From: Clostridiales bacterium
GTDB lineage: Bacteria > Bacillota > Clostridia > Oscillospirales > Acutalibacteraceae
Reading direction: 5' to 3'
Assembly (NCBI GenBank): GCA_021202245.1
Contig: JAJQDK010000124.1
Location: 10,524-24,305 of the forward strand
DNA: 13,782 nt
In this document: positions 7,229 to 13,623 of the stretch, in pieces
Layout: each line of letters begins with the position of its first letter
How positions within the stretch are numbered: position 1 is the first letter of the stretch
Notes under the pieces: generated by a model
What the model was told of the DNA's origin: nothing
Database searches by the model: none
Seen by the model: the letters and a program-made list of their open reading frames with translations, nothing else
Made by a program: the position numbers and the translations under genes

Positions 7229-9001
7229 TCACCCGGCGCCGACTGCCATTTTCTGCACCGTGGTGGCGTCAGCAACGGTAACGGAGCCGTCGCCGTTGGC
7301 ATCGGCAGCCTTAAACTGCTCATCCGAAAGGCTCAGTGTACCGACTACAAATTTTTGAATTGCAGTAGCATCGGCAACAGTGATATTTCCGTCAAGGTCA
7401 ACGTCACCGATAAGAACACTGCTTGCATCCAAAGCGACAAAGGTAATGCCGTTTTCATTTGCGTAAGCTTCCGCCGTAGTGCCTGTGTAGCCGTAAACAG
7501 TTAAATTTTTGCAGTTATAAAATGCCTGAGAATCAATTTCCGTTACGCTTGCAGGGATTATTACCTCTTCAAGATTTGTACAGGAATAAAATGCAAAAGC
7601 GCCTATACTCGTCACACCATCCGGAATCGTAACACTTGTAAGGCTTGTGCTGTTTACAAAGGCTGAATTGCCGATGCCGGAAATTATATAGCCGTCAATT
7701 TCCGAAGGAATTTCTATTTCGGTGTCACTTCCGGAATAACCGGTAATTTCAGCTGTGCCGTCAGCAAGTACTTTATAAGTATATTCCGATTCACCTGTCG
7801 TAGGATCCGTTGGGTCTGTTGGATCGGTTGTGCCGGCTTCTTCTCCCAAATACGAAAGCGTAAAGGTATCGTCACCGTTATTTACAAGTGTAAATGTCCA
7901 CGTTCCTGCGGGAACATAGAGCTTGTCTGCATCTTCGCCGAGGACGGATGTATTGTAAAGAGTCGCCGTGGTCGTTGTACCCAGCCAACCGTCCGTCATA
8001 TACCAGTTTGCATTGTTGTTTTCTTTTACAAATACATAGCTGTCGGCTGTAAATGTTGCTGTTACCGTGCCGTCTGATGAAAATCCGTAATCGCCCATAT
8101 TCTCATAATCAGCTTCACAGCCGTAATCCTCGCCGTTAATGCTGCCTACAAGATAATAATTTGATACTTCTTCTGCTTCGGTTGTGGTTTCTACCGTTAC
8201 CTCTGTTGTGGTAGTCTCCGTAACATCTGTTTCAGGATCAAATACTGTTTCCATTGATGTCAGGTTTGCAGCAACAATGTCAGGATAAACAATGAATGAA
8301 CCGTTTGAAGAATTTACCAAGTATTCTTCTTCGGCGGAAATTGTATTCTCATCATCGTCTGCCAAAGAAACACCGAACACGTCAACCAAGAAGATGATTT
8401 CGGTTTCTGTAGCTGTAGGATCAACTACATCAAATGTAACTGTGCAAATACTTACGGGTGCGGAAGTAATATCGTAGAGATGAGTGTTGGCAGCGCAAGC
8501 CTTAACTCTGTCCCAGCCCTCTTCGGGAGCGCTTTCGCTTATTTCATAACCGGCAAGAGCCTCGGTATCGTATGTCTTTGTCATCTCTGTGCCGTTATTG
8601 CCGACAGCGGGAATTACGTTTGTTTTGTTAGTAGAATCAGCTACCTGCAAAACATCATCCTGATAATAAAGTCTCCACTGGATATTAAGCATATCCTTTT
8701 CAGCAGACTGAACAATGTAGGATACTGTAAACTGACTTGTGTCTTCGTTATACTCTACAGATGCTGTATCAAACATATTAGATGTTGATGTAATCTTAAG
8801 AGTGGAAGCAGCTTCAGCTTCTGTTGTTGTTTCCTCTGCTGCTCCGGAAGGCTCTGCATACGAAAGTGTTACCGTACCATCGCTGTTTTCTACAAGCGTA
8901 AACGTCCACGTTCCTGCGGGAACATAGAGCTTCTCGCTTGTACCGGTATTTGTGTTAGCAAGTGTTGCAGTGTTTGAAGAGCTTACATATGTACTTGACA
9001 T
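7229..9001 (-). CDS. Downstream piece of the secreted dockerin/LRR protein
   Basis: 590 open codons counted from ATG 9001, which is an internal Met in WYMSSTY without a convincing ribosome binding site. Residues 1-50 finish module copy 1 (KLYVPAGTWTFTLVENSDGT). Residues 68-245 look like an all-beta cohesin-like domain (LNIQWRLYYQDDVLQV, then SICTVTFDVVD). A Thr/Glu linker spans 256-279. Module copy 2 spans 280-384 (NYYLVGSINGEDYGCEADYE). A Pro/Thr linker spans 391-404. BspA-type LRR_5 repeats span 408-525 (ITSV/IPDGVTSIGAFAFYSC, then IPASVTEIDSQAFYNC). A type I dockerin spans 531-590 with two calcium loops, DVDLDGNITVADA and DANGDGSVTVADA. The dockerin implies attachment to a cohesin-bearing scaffold or cell surface, and no catalytic domain is seen. 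It may bind a polysaccharide or a partner protein; that is inference. Confidence 0.75.
   Translation of the reverse strand: MSSTYVSSSNTATLANTNTGTSEKLYVPAGTWTFTLVENSDGTVTLSYAEPSGAAEETTTEAEAASTLKITSTSNMFDTASVEYNEDTSQFTVSYIVQSAEKDMLNIQWRLYYQDDVLQVADSTNKTNVIPAVGNNGTEMTKTYDTEALAGYEISESAPEEGWDRVKACAANTHLYDITSAPVSICTVTFDVVDPTATETEIIFLVDVFGVSLADDDENTISAEEEYLVNSSNGSFIVYPDIVAANLTSMETVFDPETDVTETTTTEVTVETTTEAEEVSNYYLVGSINGEDYGCEADYENMGDYGFSSDGTVTATFTADSYVFVKENNNANWYMTDGWLGTTTTATLYNTSVLGEDADKLYVPAGTWTFTLVNNGDDTFTLSYLGEEAGTTDPTDPTDPTTGESEYTYKVLADGTAEITGYSGSDTEIEIPSEIDGYIISGIGNSAFVNSTSLTSVTIPDGVTSIGAFAFYSCTNLEEVIIPASVTEIDSQAFYNCKNLTVYGYTGTTAEAYANENGITFVALDASSVLIGDVDLDGNITVADATAIQKFVVGTLSLSDEQFKAADANGDGSVTVADATTVQKMAVGAG
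8051..8107. repeat. 57-bp perfect repeat, copy in module 2
   Basis: This 57-bp stretch is identical to 9053-9109, exactly 1,002 bp (334 codons) away, and weaker identity continues for about 50 bp more. It encodes the conserved core ENMGDYGFSSDGTVTATF of the duplicated module. Identity at synonymous sites points to recent duplication or gene conversion. Confidence 0.9.
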
Positions 9002-9046
9002 ATACCATGCCGTATTGCCTGATGCCTTTACAAATACATAACTGTC

Positions 9047-9277
9047 CTATGCAAATGTTGCTGTTACCGTGCCGTCTGATGAAAATCCGTAATCGCCCAT
9101 ATTCTCATAGTCAGCTTCGCAGCCATAGTCTGCACCGTCAATATAACCTACAAGATAATAAGCGTTATCATCAAACGCTGTTGCCGTAAACGGCAATACT
9201 GCTAATGTGCCGAAAGCCATAACGACTGCCAAAAGTACGCTGATGAGCTTGCGGCTGTTGTGCTTATAAGCGTTCAT
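9047..9277 (-). CDS. N-terminal piece of the dockerin protein: signal peptide and half of module 1
   Basis: 76 residues ending at TAG. I choose ATG 9277 because GGAGGA (9293-9288) lies 10 nt upstream. The ATG at 9295 overlaps that ribosome binding site and has none of its own. A classic Sec signal peptide is visible: MNAYKHNSRK, a hydrophobic core LISVLLAVVMAFGTLAVLPF, and TATA as the likely cleavage site before FDD. The remainder is the first half of a module that begins AYYLVGYIDGADYGCEADYE. I recall this module from secreted Ruminococcus proteins; its ligand is unknown. Confidence 0.6.
   Translation of the reverse strand: MNAYKHNSRKLISVLLAVVMAFGTLAVLPFTATAFDDNAYYLVGYIDGADYGCEADYENMGDYGFSSDGTVTATFA
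9053..9109. repeat. 57-bp perfect repeat, copy in module 1
   Basis: Partner of 8051-8107. The in-frame TAG (9047-9049) lies only 3 bases outside the identical block. The codons around the stop differ from the other copy (GCATAG here, ACAGCC there), so the stop was not copied from the second module. Confidence 0.9.
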
Positions 9278-9298
9278 AAGATTTTGTTCCTCCATAAT

Positions 9299-9326
9299 TT
9301 TTTATCACATAACTCTGCCACATCAA
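9299..9326 (-). promoter_or_regulatory. Possible weak promoter of the dockerin gene
   Basis: On the - strand, TTGATG (9326-9321), a 16-bp spacer ending TGA, and TAAAAA (9304-9299) lie just ahead of the GGAGGA ribosome binding site. The -35 would fall in the downstream arm of the hairpin that follows the EF-G-like gene. A very short leader would result. Matches are moderate. Confidence 0.3.
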
Positions 9327-9355
9327 GCCCCTCTGTTGCGGTGAGGGGCTTGATG
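9321..9355 (-). terminator. Hairpin downstream of the EF-G-like gene
   Basis: A perfect 13-bp stem (CATCAAGCCCCTC at 9321-9333, complement at 9343-9355) with a 9-nt loop begins 11 nt after the TAA of the EF-G-like gene. On the - strand it is followed by TGGCAGAGTTATG, with no U run. It may be a Rho-independent terminator of poor quality or an mRNA 3'-end stabiliser. Confidence 0.55.
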
Positions 9356-9366
9356 AAGAAAATTAT

Positions 9367-11439
9367 TTACTCTGTCATTTCGGCTTTGGCTTTTTCAATT
9401 ACCTTTTGCGCCACGTTGGACGGAGCGTCCTCATAGCGTACAAAGGCAAATTCATATGAGCCTCTGCCCTGGGTTATTTGACGGATGAAGGTTGAGAAAT
9501 CGTCCATTTCCGACATGGGAACCTCCGCCTCAACAACCTGCGTTCCGTTTTCCGCCGGTGCCATTCCCAGTACTCTGCCGCGGCGCTTGTTTACTTCTCC
9601 CATAACGTCGCCCATATTTGCATCGGGCACATACGCCTTAAGACTGCCTATAGGCTCAAGAAGCACGGGTGAAGCGTTGGATATACCGTTTTTGTATGCA
9701 AGGCTTGCGGCGGTTTTAAAGGACATTTCCGACGAATCAACCGGATGGTATGAACCGTCATAGAGAGTAGCCTTGAGTCCTACCATCGGGTAGCCTGCAA
9801 GCACGCCCCTTTTGATTGAATCCTGAAGTCCCTTTTCAACTGCGGGGAAGAAGTTTTTGGGAACCGCGCCGCCGACCACACGCTCGGAAAATTCAAGTCC
9901 GTCGCTGTCGCACGGCTCAAATTCAATCCAAACGTCGCCGAACTGACCGTGACCGCCGGACTGCTTTTTGTATCTGCCCTGGGCGGAAACCTTTTTGCGG
10001 ATTGTTTCACGGTATGCAATCTTCTGCTTTTGCAGGACTGCGTCAACATTATATTTTGATTTAAGCTTTGATATTACAACGTCAATGTGCTGCTCGCCGA
10101 GTCCCGAAATAATCATTTCGTGGGTTTCGTGACTGTTTTCAACCTTGATTGTCGGGTCCTCGTCGGAAAGCTTTGCAAGCGCCTGAGCTACCTTGTCCTC
10201 ATCGCCCTTTTTGGCAGGATAAATTGCCCTTGTAAAGGACGAAACAGGATAGTCAATTCCGTCAAGCACAACCTTTCTGAGCGGTGAACAAAGGGTGTCG
10301 CCCGTCTTGGTTGAAGCAAGCTTGGGAACAGCGCCGATGTCGCCGGCGCCGATATAGTCGGAATCCGACTGCTTTTTGCCGCAGACGGTGAGAACCTTTG
10401 AAATTCGTTCCTGAGAGCCTGTGCGCATATTTATGAGAGGTGTGTCGGCGCTGACCTTGCCCGATACAACCTTGATGTATGAAAGTCTGCCGATAAACGG
10501 GTCAACAACCGTTTTGAACACCACCGCTGCGGCTGCTCCGTTTTCGTTTACGGCTACCTCAACGGGCTCGCCGTCAAGGTCTACGCCGATTTCAGCGCCC
10601 TTGTCGGCTGCCGAGGGAGCAAGCCAGGTGAGGCTGTTAAGAAGCTGGTCGATTGCAAAGGTGTTGTGAGCGTCACCGCAGAAAACGGGAATGATGGAGC
10701 CGTCCTTTACGCCCTGACTGACGCCGAGAATAATCTCCTCGGGAGTAAACTCCTCGCCCATTATAAACTTATCGAGAAGCTCCTCGCTTGTTTCGGCAAC
10801 AGCCTCCTTGATTGCCTCGCGCAGACCCTCAAGTCTGTCGCCCATATCGGGAAGAGCGGTGGGAGTAACAGTGCCGTTGGTGCTGTATTCATATGCCTTG
10901 TACTCAAACAGATTTACATAAGTATTCGCCTGACCGTCGACAATGTAGGGAACCACAACCGGGCAAACCGAGGGGCCGAAGGTTGACTTCAGGCTTTCAA
11001 ATACACGGTAAAAGCGAGCGCTTTCATCGCAAAGACCGTTTACAAAGAACACCTTTGTAAGACCTGCCTTTGTTGCGGCTTCAACAGCCTTTTCGGTGCC
11101 GACGTTTATGCCGTCCTTGCCCGAAACAACAATCATCGCCGTGTCCGCCGCACGCATACCCTCGGAAACTCCGCCTGCAAAATCAAACAGACAGGGAGGG
11201 TCAATGAGGATAATTTTAGTGTTTTTCCACTCAATCGGCGCACAGGCTGTCATTATAGACGCCTGACGTTTAATTTCCTCGCTGTCAAAGTCGAGAACGG
11301 TATTGCCGCTTGAAATTTTTCCGAGCTTATCGCTGACCTTGGAAAGGTAGAGAATGGACTCGGCAACGGAGGTTTTTCCACATCCGCTGTGCCCTGCCAG
11401 GGCAATATTCAGTATTTTTTTTGCATCATATTGTTTCAA
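9367..11439 (-). CDS. EF-G-like translational GTPase, divergent paralogue
   Basis: 690 residues with the five-domain EF-G layout: GTPase domain at about 10-275, domain II with VVDPFIGRLSYIKVVSGKV, domain III with LSDEDPTIKVE and SGLGEQHIDVVISKL, domain IV with SGGHGQFGDVWIEFEP, and domain V with EPIGSLKAYVPDANMGDVMG and QGRGSYEF. The P-loop is intact (GHSGCGKT, 16-23). Switch II is DPPCLFDF (80-87), where canonical EF-G has DTPGHVDF, so the G is Cys and the catalytic His is Leu. The base-recognition NKxD is replaced by NGLCD (134-138). This is therefore not the housekeeping fusA product but a paralogue of the COG0480 type common in clostridia, with unknown role and possibly weak or altered GTPase activity. 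The start is TTG 11439, with AAAGGAG 9 nt upstream. It has its own strong promoter. Confidence 0.88.
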   Translation of the reverse strand: MKQYDAKKILNIALAGHSGCGKTSVAESILYLSKVSDKLGKISSGNTVLDFDSEEIKRQASIMTACAPIEWKNTKIILIDPPCLFDFAGGVSEGMRAADTAMIVVSGKDGINVGTEKAVEAATKAGLTKVFFVNGLCDESARFYRVFESLKSTFGPSVCPVVVPYIVDGQANTYVNLFEYKAYEYSTNGTVTPTALPDMGDRLEGLREAIKEAVAETSEELLDKFIMGEEFTPEEIILGVSQGVKDGSIIPVFCGDAHNTFAIDQLLNSLTWLAPSAADKGAEIGVDLDGEPVEVAVNENGAAAAVVFKTVVDPFIGRLSYIKVVSGKVSADTPLINMRTGSQERISKVLTVCGKKQSDSDYIGAGDIGAVPKLASTKTGDTLCSPLRKVVLDGIDYPVSSFTRAIYPAKKGDEDKVAQALAKLSDEDPTIKVENSHETHEMIISGLGEQHIDVVISKLKSKYNVDAVLQKQKIAYRETIRKKVSAQGRYKKQSGGHGQFGDVWIEFEPCDSDGLEFSERVVGGAVPKNFFPAVEKGLQDSIKRGVLAGYPMVGLKATLYDGSYHPVDSSEMSFKTAASLAYKNGISNASPVLLEPIGSLKAYVPDANMGDVMGEVNKRRGRVLGMAPAENGTQVVEAEVPMSEMDDFSTFIRQITQGRGSYEFAFVRYEDAPSNVAQKVIEKAKAEMTE

Positions 11440-11448
11440 AAATGAAAA

Positions 11449-11455
11449 CTCCTTT
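11449..11455 (-). promoter_or_regulatory. RBS fixing the TTG start of the EF-G-like gene
   Basis: AAAGGAG on the - strand lies 9 nt before TTG 11439-11437. There is no in-frame ATG or GTG close by, and the N-terminal sequence (KQYDAKKILNIALAGHSGCG) begins at the right distance from the P-loop. A 7-bp stem (11459-11465 with 11471-11477) sits immediately upstream in the leader. Confidence 0.7.
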
Positions 11456-11523
11456 CGACGAATATCAAATATATTCGGATAAATTCTGTTGAATTAAGCA
11501 ATTCGATAAATTAAATCTAATAT

Positions 11524-11552
11524 ATTATACCATATTTGTTAAATATATACAA
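11524..11552 (-). promoter_or_regulatory. Promoter of the EF-G-like gene
   Basis: On the - strand, TTGTAT (11552-11547), a 17-bp spacer ending TGG, and a perfect TATAAT (11529-11524) make a strong extended -10 sigma-A promoter. The expected leader is about 75 nt, AT-rich, with two small inverted repeats (11491-11504 and 11459-11477). The rest of this 250-base intergenic stretch holds the ilvD terminator and a 16-bp direct repeat. Confidence 0.8.
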
Positions 11553-11569
11553 TAGGATTTTGTGTAAAT

Positions 11570-11608
11570 AAAAAAATTCACCCTTTGCCTAATAAAACAA
11601 AGGATGAA
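11570..11608 (-). terminator. Intrinsic terminator of ilvD
   Basis: On the - strand, TTCATCCTTTG (11608-11598) pairs with CAAAGGGTGAA (11587-11577), an 11-bp stem with one U-G pair and a 10-nt loop, followed by a 7-nt U run. It lies 82 nt after the ilvD stop and just upstream of the EF-G-like promoter. Confidence 0.88.
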
Positions 11609-11687
11609 TTGTGCAATTTGACGTTTTTGTCGATTTTTAAAATCGCAACAACCAAAATATTAAGTTATATTTTGTGCAATTTCACGT
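11609..11687. repeat. Pair of 16-bp direct repeats between ilvD and its terminator
   Basis: TTGTGCAATTTGACGT (11609-11624) and TTGTGCAATTTCACGT (11672-11687) differ at one base and are 63 bp apart. The first touches the terminator stem and the second ends 2 bases from the ilvD stop codon. The sequence between is AT-rich and includes the 15-nt near-palindrome CGATTTTTAAAATCG (11631-11645). Function unknown. Confidence 0.6.
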
Positions 11688-11689
11688 AA

Positions 11690-13348
11690 TTATTCAAGGA
11701 CTGCTCCCTGTGCGCCCGAAGAAACAAGCTTGGCATAGCGTGAAAGATATCCGGTTGTGATTCTCGGCTGACGGGGCTGCCATTCCGCTCTGCGCTTTGC
11801 AAGCTCCTCATCGGAAACAAGCACATTGATTGTGTTTGCTGGAATGTCGATTTCAATCGTGTCGCCCTCCTCAACAAGCGCAATCGGGCCGCCGACTGCT
11901 GCTTCGGGAGAAACGTGGCCTATCGCAGCTCCTCTTGTTGCGCCCGAAAAACGTCCGTCTGTGATAAGCGCAACACAGTTGCCCAGACCGCTGCCCATTA
12001 TTGCCGAAGTCGGGTTGAGCATTTCTCTCATTCCGGGGCCGCCCTTCGGACCCTCATAGCGGATAACCACAACATCGCCGGGATTGATTTTGCCGTCGTA
12101 AATAGCATTCAGAGCGTCCTCCTCGCAGTCAAACACTCTTGCAGCCCCCTTGTGGCTCATCATTTCCTGCGCAACGGCGCTCCTCTTAACAACACAGCCG
12201 TCGGGAGCAAGGTTGCCCTTGAGCACTGCAATGCCGCCGGTTTTGCTGTAGGGATTTGAAACAGGACGAATAACCTCCGTATTTTTGATTTCACAGCCTG
12301 CAATATTTTCGGCAATGGTTTTGCCTGTGCATGTCGGAAGCGACGTATTGAGCAGGTCAAGCTTTGTAAGCTCGTTCATAACGGCATAGATGCCGCCTGC
12401 TTCGTCAAGCTCCTCAATAAAATGCTCGCCTGCCGGCGCAAGGTGGCAAAGGTTAGGCGTTTTTGCCGAGATGTCGTTGGCTATGTCAAGATCAAGGTTA
12501 ATTCCGCACTCGTGAGCGATTGCGGGAAGATGAAGCATTGTGTTTGTGGAGCAGCCGAGCGCCATATCAACGGTCAGCGCATTTTTGAAGGCCTCCTCGG
12601 TCATAATGTCACGGGGACGAATATTGTTCTTTACAAGCTCCATAATCTGCATACCCGCGTGCTTTGCAAGCTGTAAACGGCGGGAATACACTGCCGGAAC
12701 AGTGCCGTTGCCGCGAAGTCCCATACCGATTACCTCTGTAAGGCAGTTCATACTGTTGGCGGTAAACATACCCGAACAGGAACCGCAGGTAGGGCAGGCA
12801 TTGTTCTCATATTCGCCGAGCTTTTCGTCGTCAATCTCGCCTACCTTATAGCGTGAAACCGCCTCGGAAACCGTTGAATAGCTAATTTTTTGACCGTCAA
12901 CTCTGCCGGCAAGCATAGGACCGCCGCTGACAAAAATTGCGGGAATGTTAAGTCTTGCCGCAGCCATAAGCAGGCCCGGTACGTTCTTGTCGCAGTTGGG
13001 AACCATAACAAGTCCGTCAAAAGCGTGCGCCTTAGTCATAGCCTCGGTTGAGTCGGCTATAAGCTCACGTGTTACAAGTGAGTATTTCATACCCTCGTGT
13101 CCCATTGCAATGCCGTCGCATACTGCAATGGCAGGGAACACAATCGGAACACCGCCTGCCTGGGCAACGCCCATTTTAACTGCCTCAACAACCTTGTCAA
13201 TATTCATATGACCGGGGACAATATCGTTTTTGGAGCTGACAATGCCGATTAAAGGCTTTTTGATTTCTTCATCGGTAAGACCGAGAGCGTGCAGAAGCGT
13301 GCGCTGCGGAGCGGCATTTACGCCGCTTTTTAAAACATCGCTTTTCAT
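11690..13348 (-). CDS. ilvD: Dihydroxy-acid dehydratase
   Basis: Converts 2,3-dihydroxy-isovalerate and 2,3-dihydroxy-3-methylvalerate to the keto acids leading to valine, leucine and isoleucine. The 552 residues are full length. Visible motifs are PNCDKNVPGLLMAAAR with C119, D120 and K121, CPTCGSCSGMFTANSMNCL (C185, C188, C191), GCSTNTMLHLPAIA, and the C-terminal GRFSGATRG that carries the active-site Ser. The N-terminal motif is KNDIVPGHMN, without the extra Cys (PCN) found in oxygen-stable [2Fe-2S] enzymes. This points to an oxygen-sensitive [4Fe-4S] type, fitting an anaerobe. The ATG at 13348 has AAAGGA 12 nt upstream. The gene has its own promoter and terminator, so it is probably monocistronic; no other ilv or leu genes lie beside it here. 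Confidence 0.96.
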   Translation of the reverse strand: MKSDVLKSGVNAAPQRTLLHALGLTDEEIKKPLIGIVSSKNDIVPGHMNIDKVVEAVKMGVAQAGGVPIVFPAIAVCDGIAMGHEGMKYSLVTRELIADSTEAMTKAHAFDGLVMVPNCDKNVPGLLMAAARLNIPAIFVSGGPMLAGRVDGQKISYSTVSEAVSRYKVGEIDDEKLGEYENNACPTCGSCSGMFTANSMNCLTEVIGMGLRGNGTVPAVYSRRLQLAKHAGMQIMELVKNNIRPRDIMTEEAFKNALTVDMALGCSTNTMLHLPAIAHECGINLDLDIANDISAKTPNLCHLAPAGEHFIEELDEAGGIYAVMNELTKLDLLNTSLPTCTGKTIAENIAGCEIKNTEVIRPVSNPYSKTGGIAVLKGNLAPDGCVVKRSAVAQEMMSHKGAARVFDCEEDALNAIYDGKINPGDVVVIRYEGPKGGPGMREMLNPTSAIMGSGLGNCVALITDGRFSGATRGAAIGHVSPEAAVGGPIALVEEGDTIEIDIPANTINVLVSDEELAKRRAEWQPRQPRITTGYLSRYAKLVSSGAQGAVLE

Positions 13349-13405
13349 TTTTATATTTCATCCTTTCACTTTGGAATGTTTGCAAAAATTTCATTTTCAA
13401 TAGAT

Positions 13406-13434
13406 ATTTTATCATAGCAAGCACACAAAATCAA
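13406..13434 (-). promoter_or_regulatory. Promoter of ilvD
   Basis: On the - strand, TTGATT (13434-13429), a 17-bp spacer ending TGA, and TAAAAT (13411-13406) form an extended -10 sigma-A promoter about 57 bp ahead of the ATG. The leader is too short for a T-box or leader-peptide attenuator. No convincing operator was found. Confidence 0.65.
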
Positions 13435-13456
13435 GAGTCCGCTATATTTTACATTG

Positions 13457-13492
13457 CAAAAACAAGCAGCAAGCCCTTGTTTGCCTGCTGCT
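13457..13492 (-). terminator. Intrinsic terminator after the histidine kinase remnant
   Basis: On the - strand, AGCAGCAGGC (13492-13483) pairs with GCTTGCTGCT (13474-13465), a 10-bp stem with one G-U pair and an 8-nt loop, followed by TGTTTTTGC. It begins 5 nt after the TGA of the kinase remnant, and ends the two-component transcription unit before the ilvD promoter. Confidence 0.8.
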
Positions 13493-13497
13493 CTTGC

Positions 13498-13623
13498 TCA
13501 CCCAAAGCAGAACCAAAATATGATTTTGCCGTTTTCTGTTTTTACACCGTATTTAAACTTGTGAAGCTCAAGGGCGGTTTTGACTATTGACAGTCCGAGT
13601 CCGTTGCCGTGAGAGTAATTTCC
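13498..13623 (-). pseudogene. Histidine kinase remnant, last 41 codons
   Basis: The open frame reads HGNGLGLSIVKTALELH and ends in FWFCFG before TGA. HGNGLGLSIVK is the G2 box of the HATPase domain of sensor kinases, and KYGVKTENGKIIFWF is a typical kinase C-terminus. An in-frame TGA (13626-13624) lies just upstream of the fragment, and everything before the G2 box (sensor, HisKA, N and G1 boxes) is missing. The sequence directly upstream is a response regulator in another frame, overlapping it. It is a non-functional leftover, or the product of a misassembly. Confidence 0.75.

Larger units (their letters stand above)
7229..9277 (-). pseudogene. Secreted dockerin/LRR protein gene interrupted by an in-frame TAG
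   Basis: A single 682-codon reading frame runs from ATG 9277 to TGA 7229, broken only by TAG at codon 77 (9049-9047). The frame is the same on both sides, so this is a nonsense codon and not a frameshift. In the second copy of the same module the matching codon is GCC (Ala); a single C-to-T change from CAG (Gln) would also make TAG. Everything after the stop, including a complete dockerin, remains intact, so the change is recent, is read through, or is a sequencing error. If the stop is real the product is a 76-residue secreted stub. The order is signal peptide, module copy 1, cohesin-like domain, Thr/Glu linker, module copy 2, Pro/Thr linker, LRR_5, dockerin. Confidence 0.7.

Noticed and set aside
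6791..7504. 237-codon open frame on the + strand
   Set aside because: It runs antisense across the acetyltransferase and the dockerin end, both supported by clear protein motifs. Its translation shows no recognisable domain.
9278..9295. ATG 9295 as start of the dockerin gene
   Set aside because: It overlaps the GGAGGA that serves ATG 9277 and has no ribosome binding site of its own. Starting at 9277 also gives a cleaner signal peptide.
11631..11645. Near-palindrome CGATTTTTAAAATCG as a second ilvD terminator
   Set aside because: The centre leaves a loop too small for a stable hairpin and no U run follows on the - strand. The stem at 11577-11608 is the better terminator.
13370..13405. CodY-like box near the ilvD promoter (TATTGAAAATGAAATTTTTG)
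   Set aside because: It matches the 15-base CodY consensus at only about 9 positions, which is expected by chance in AT-rich DNA.
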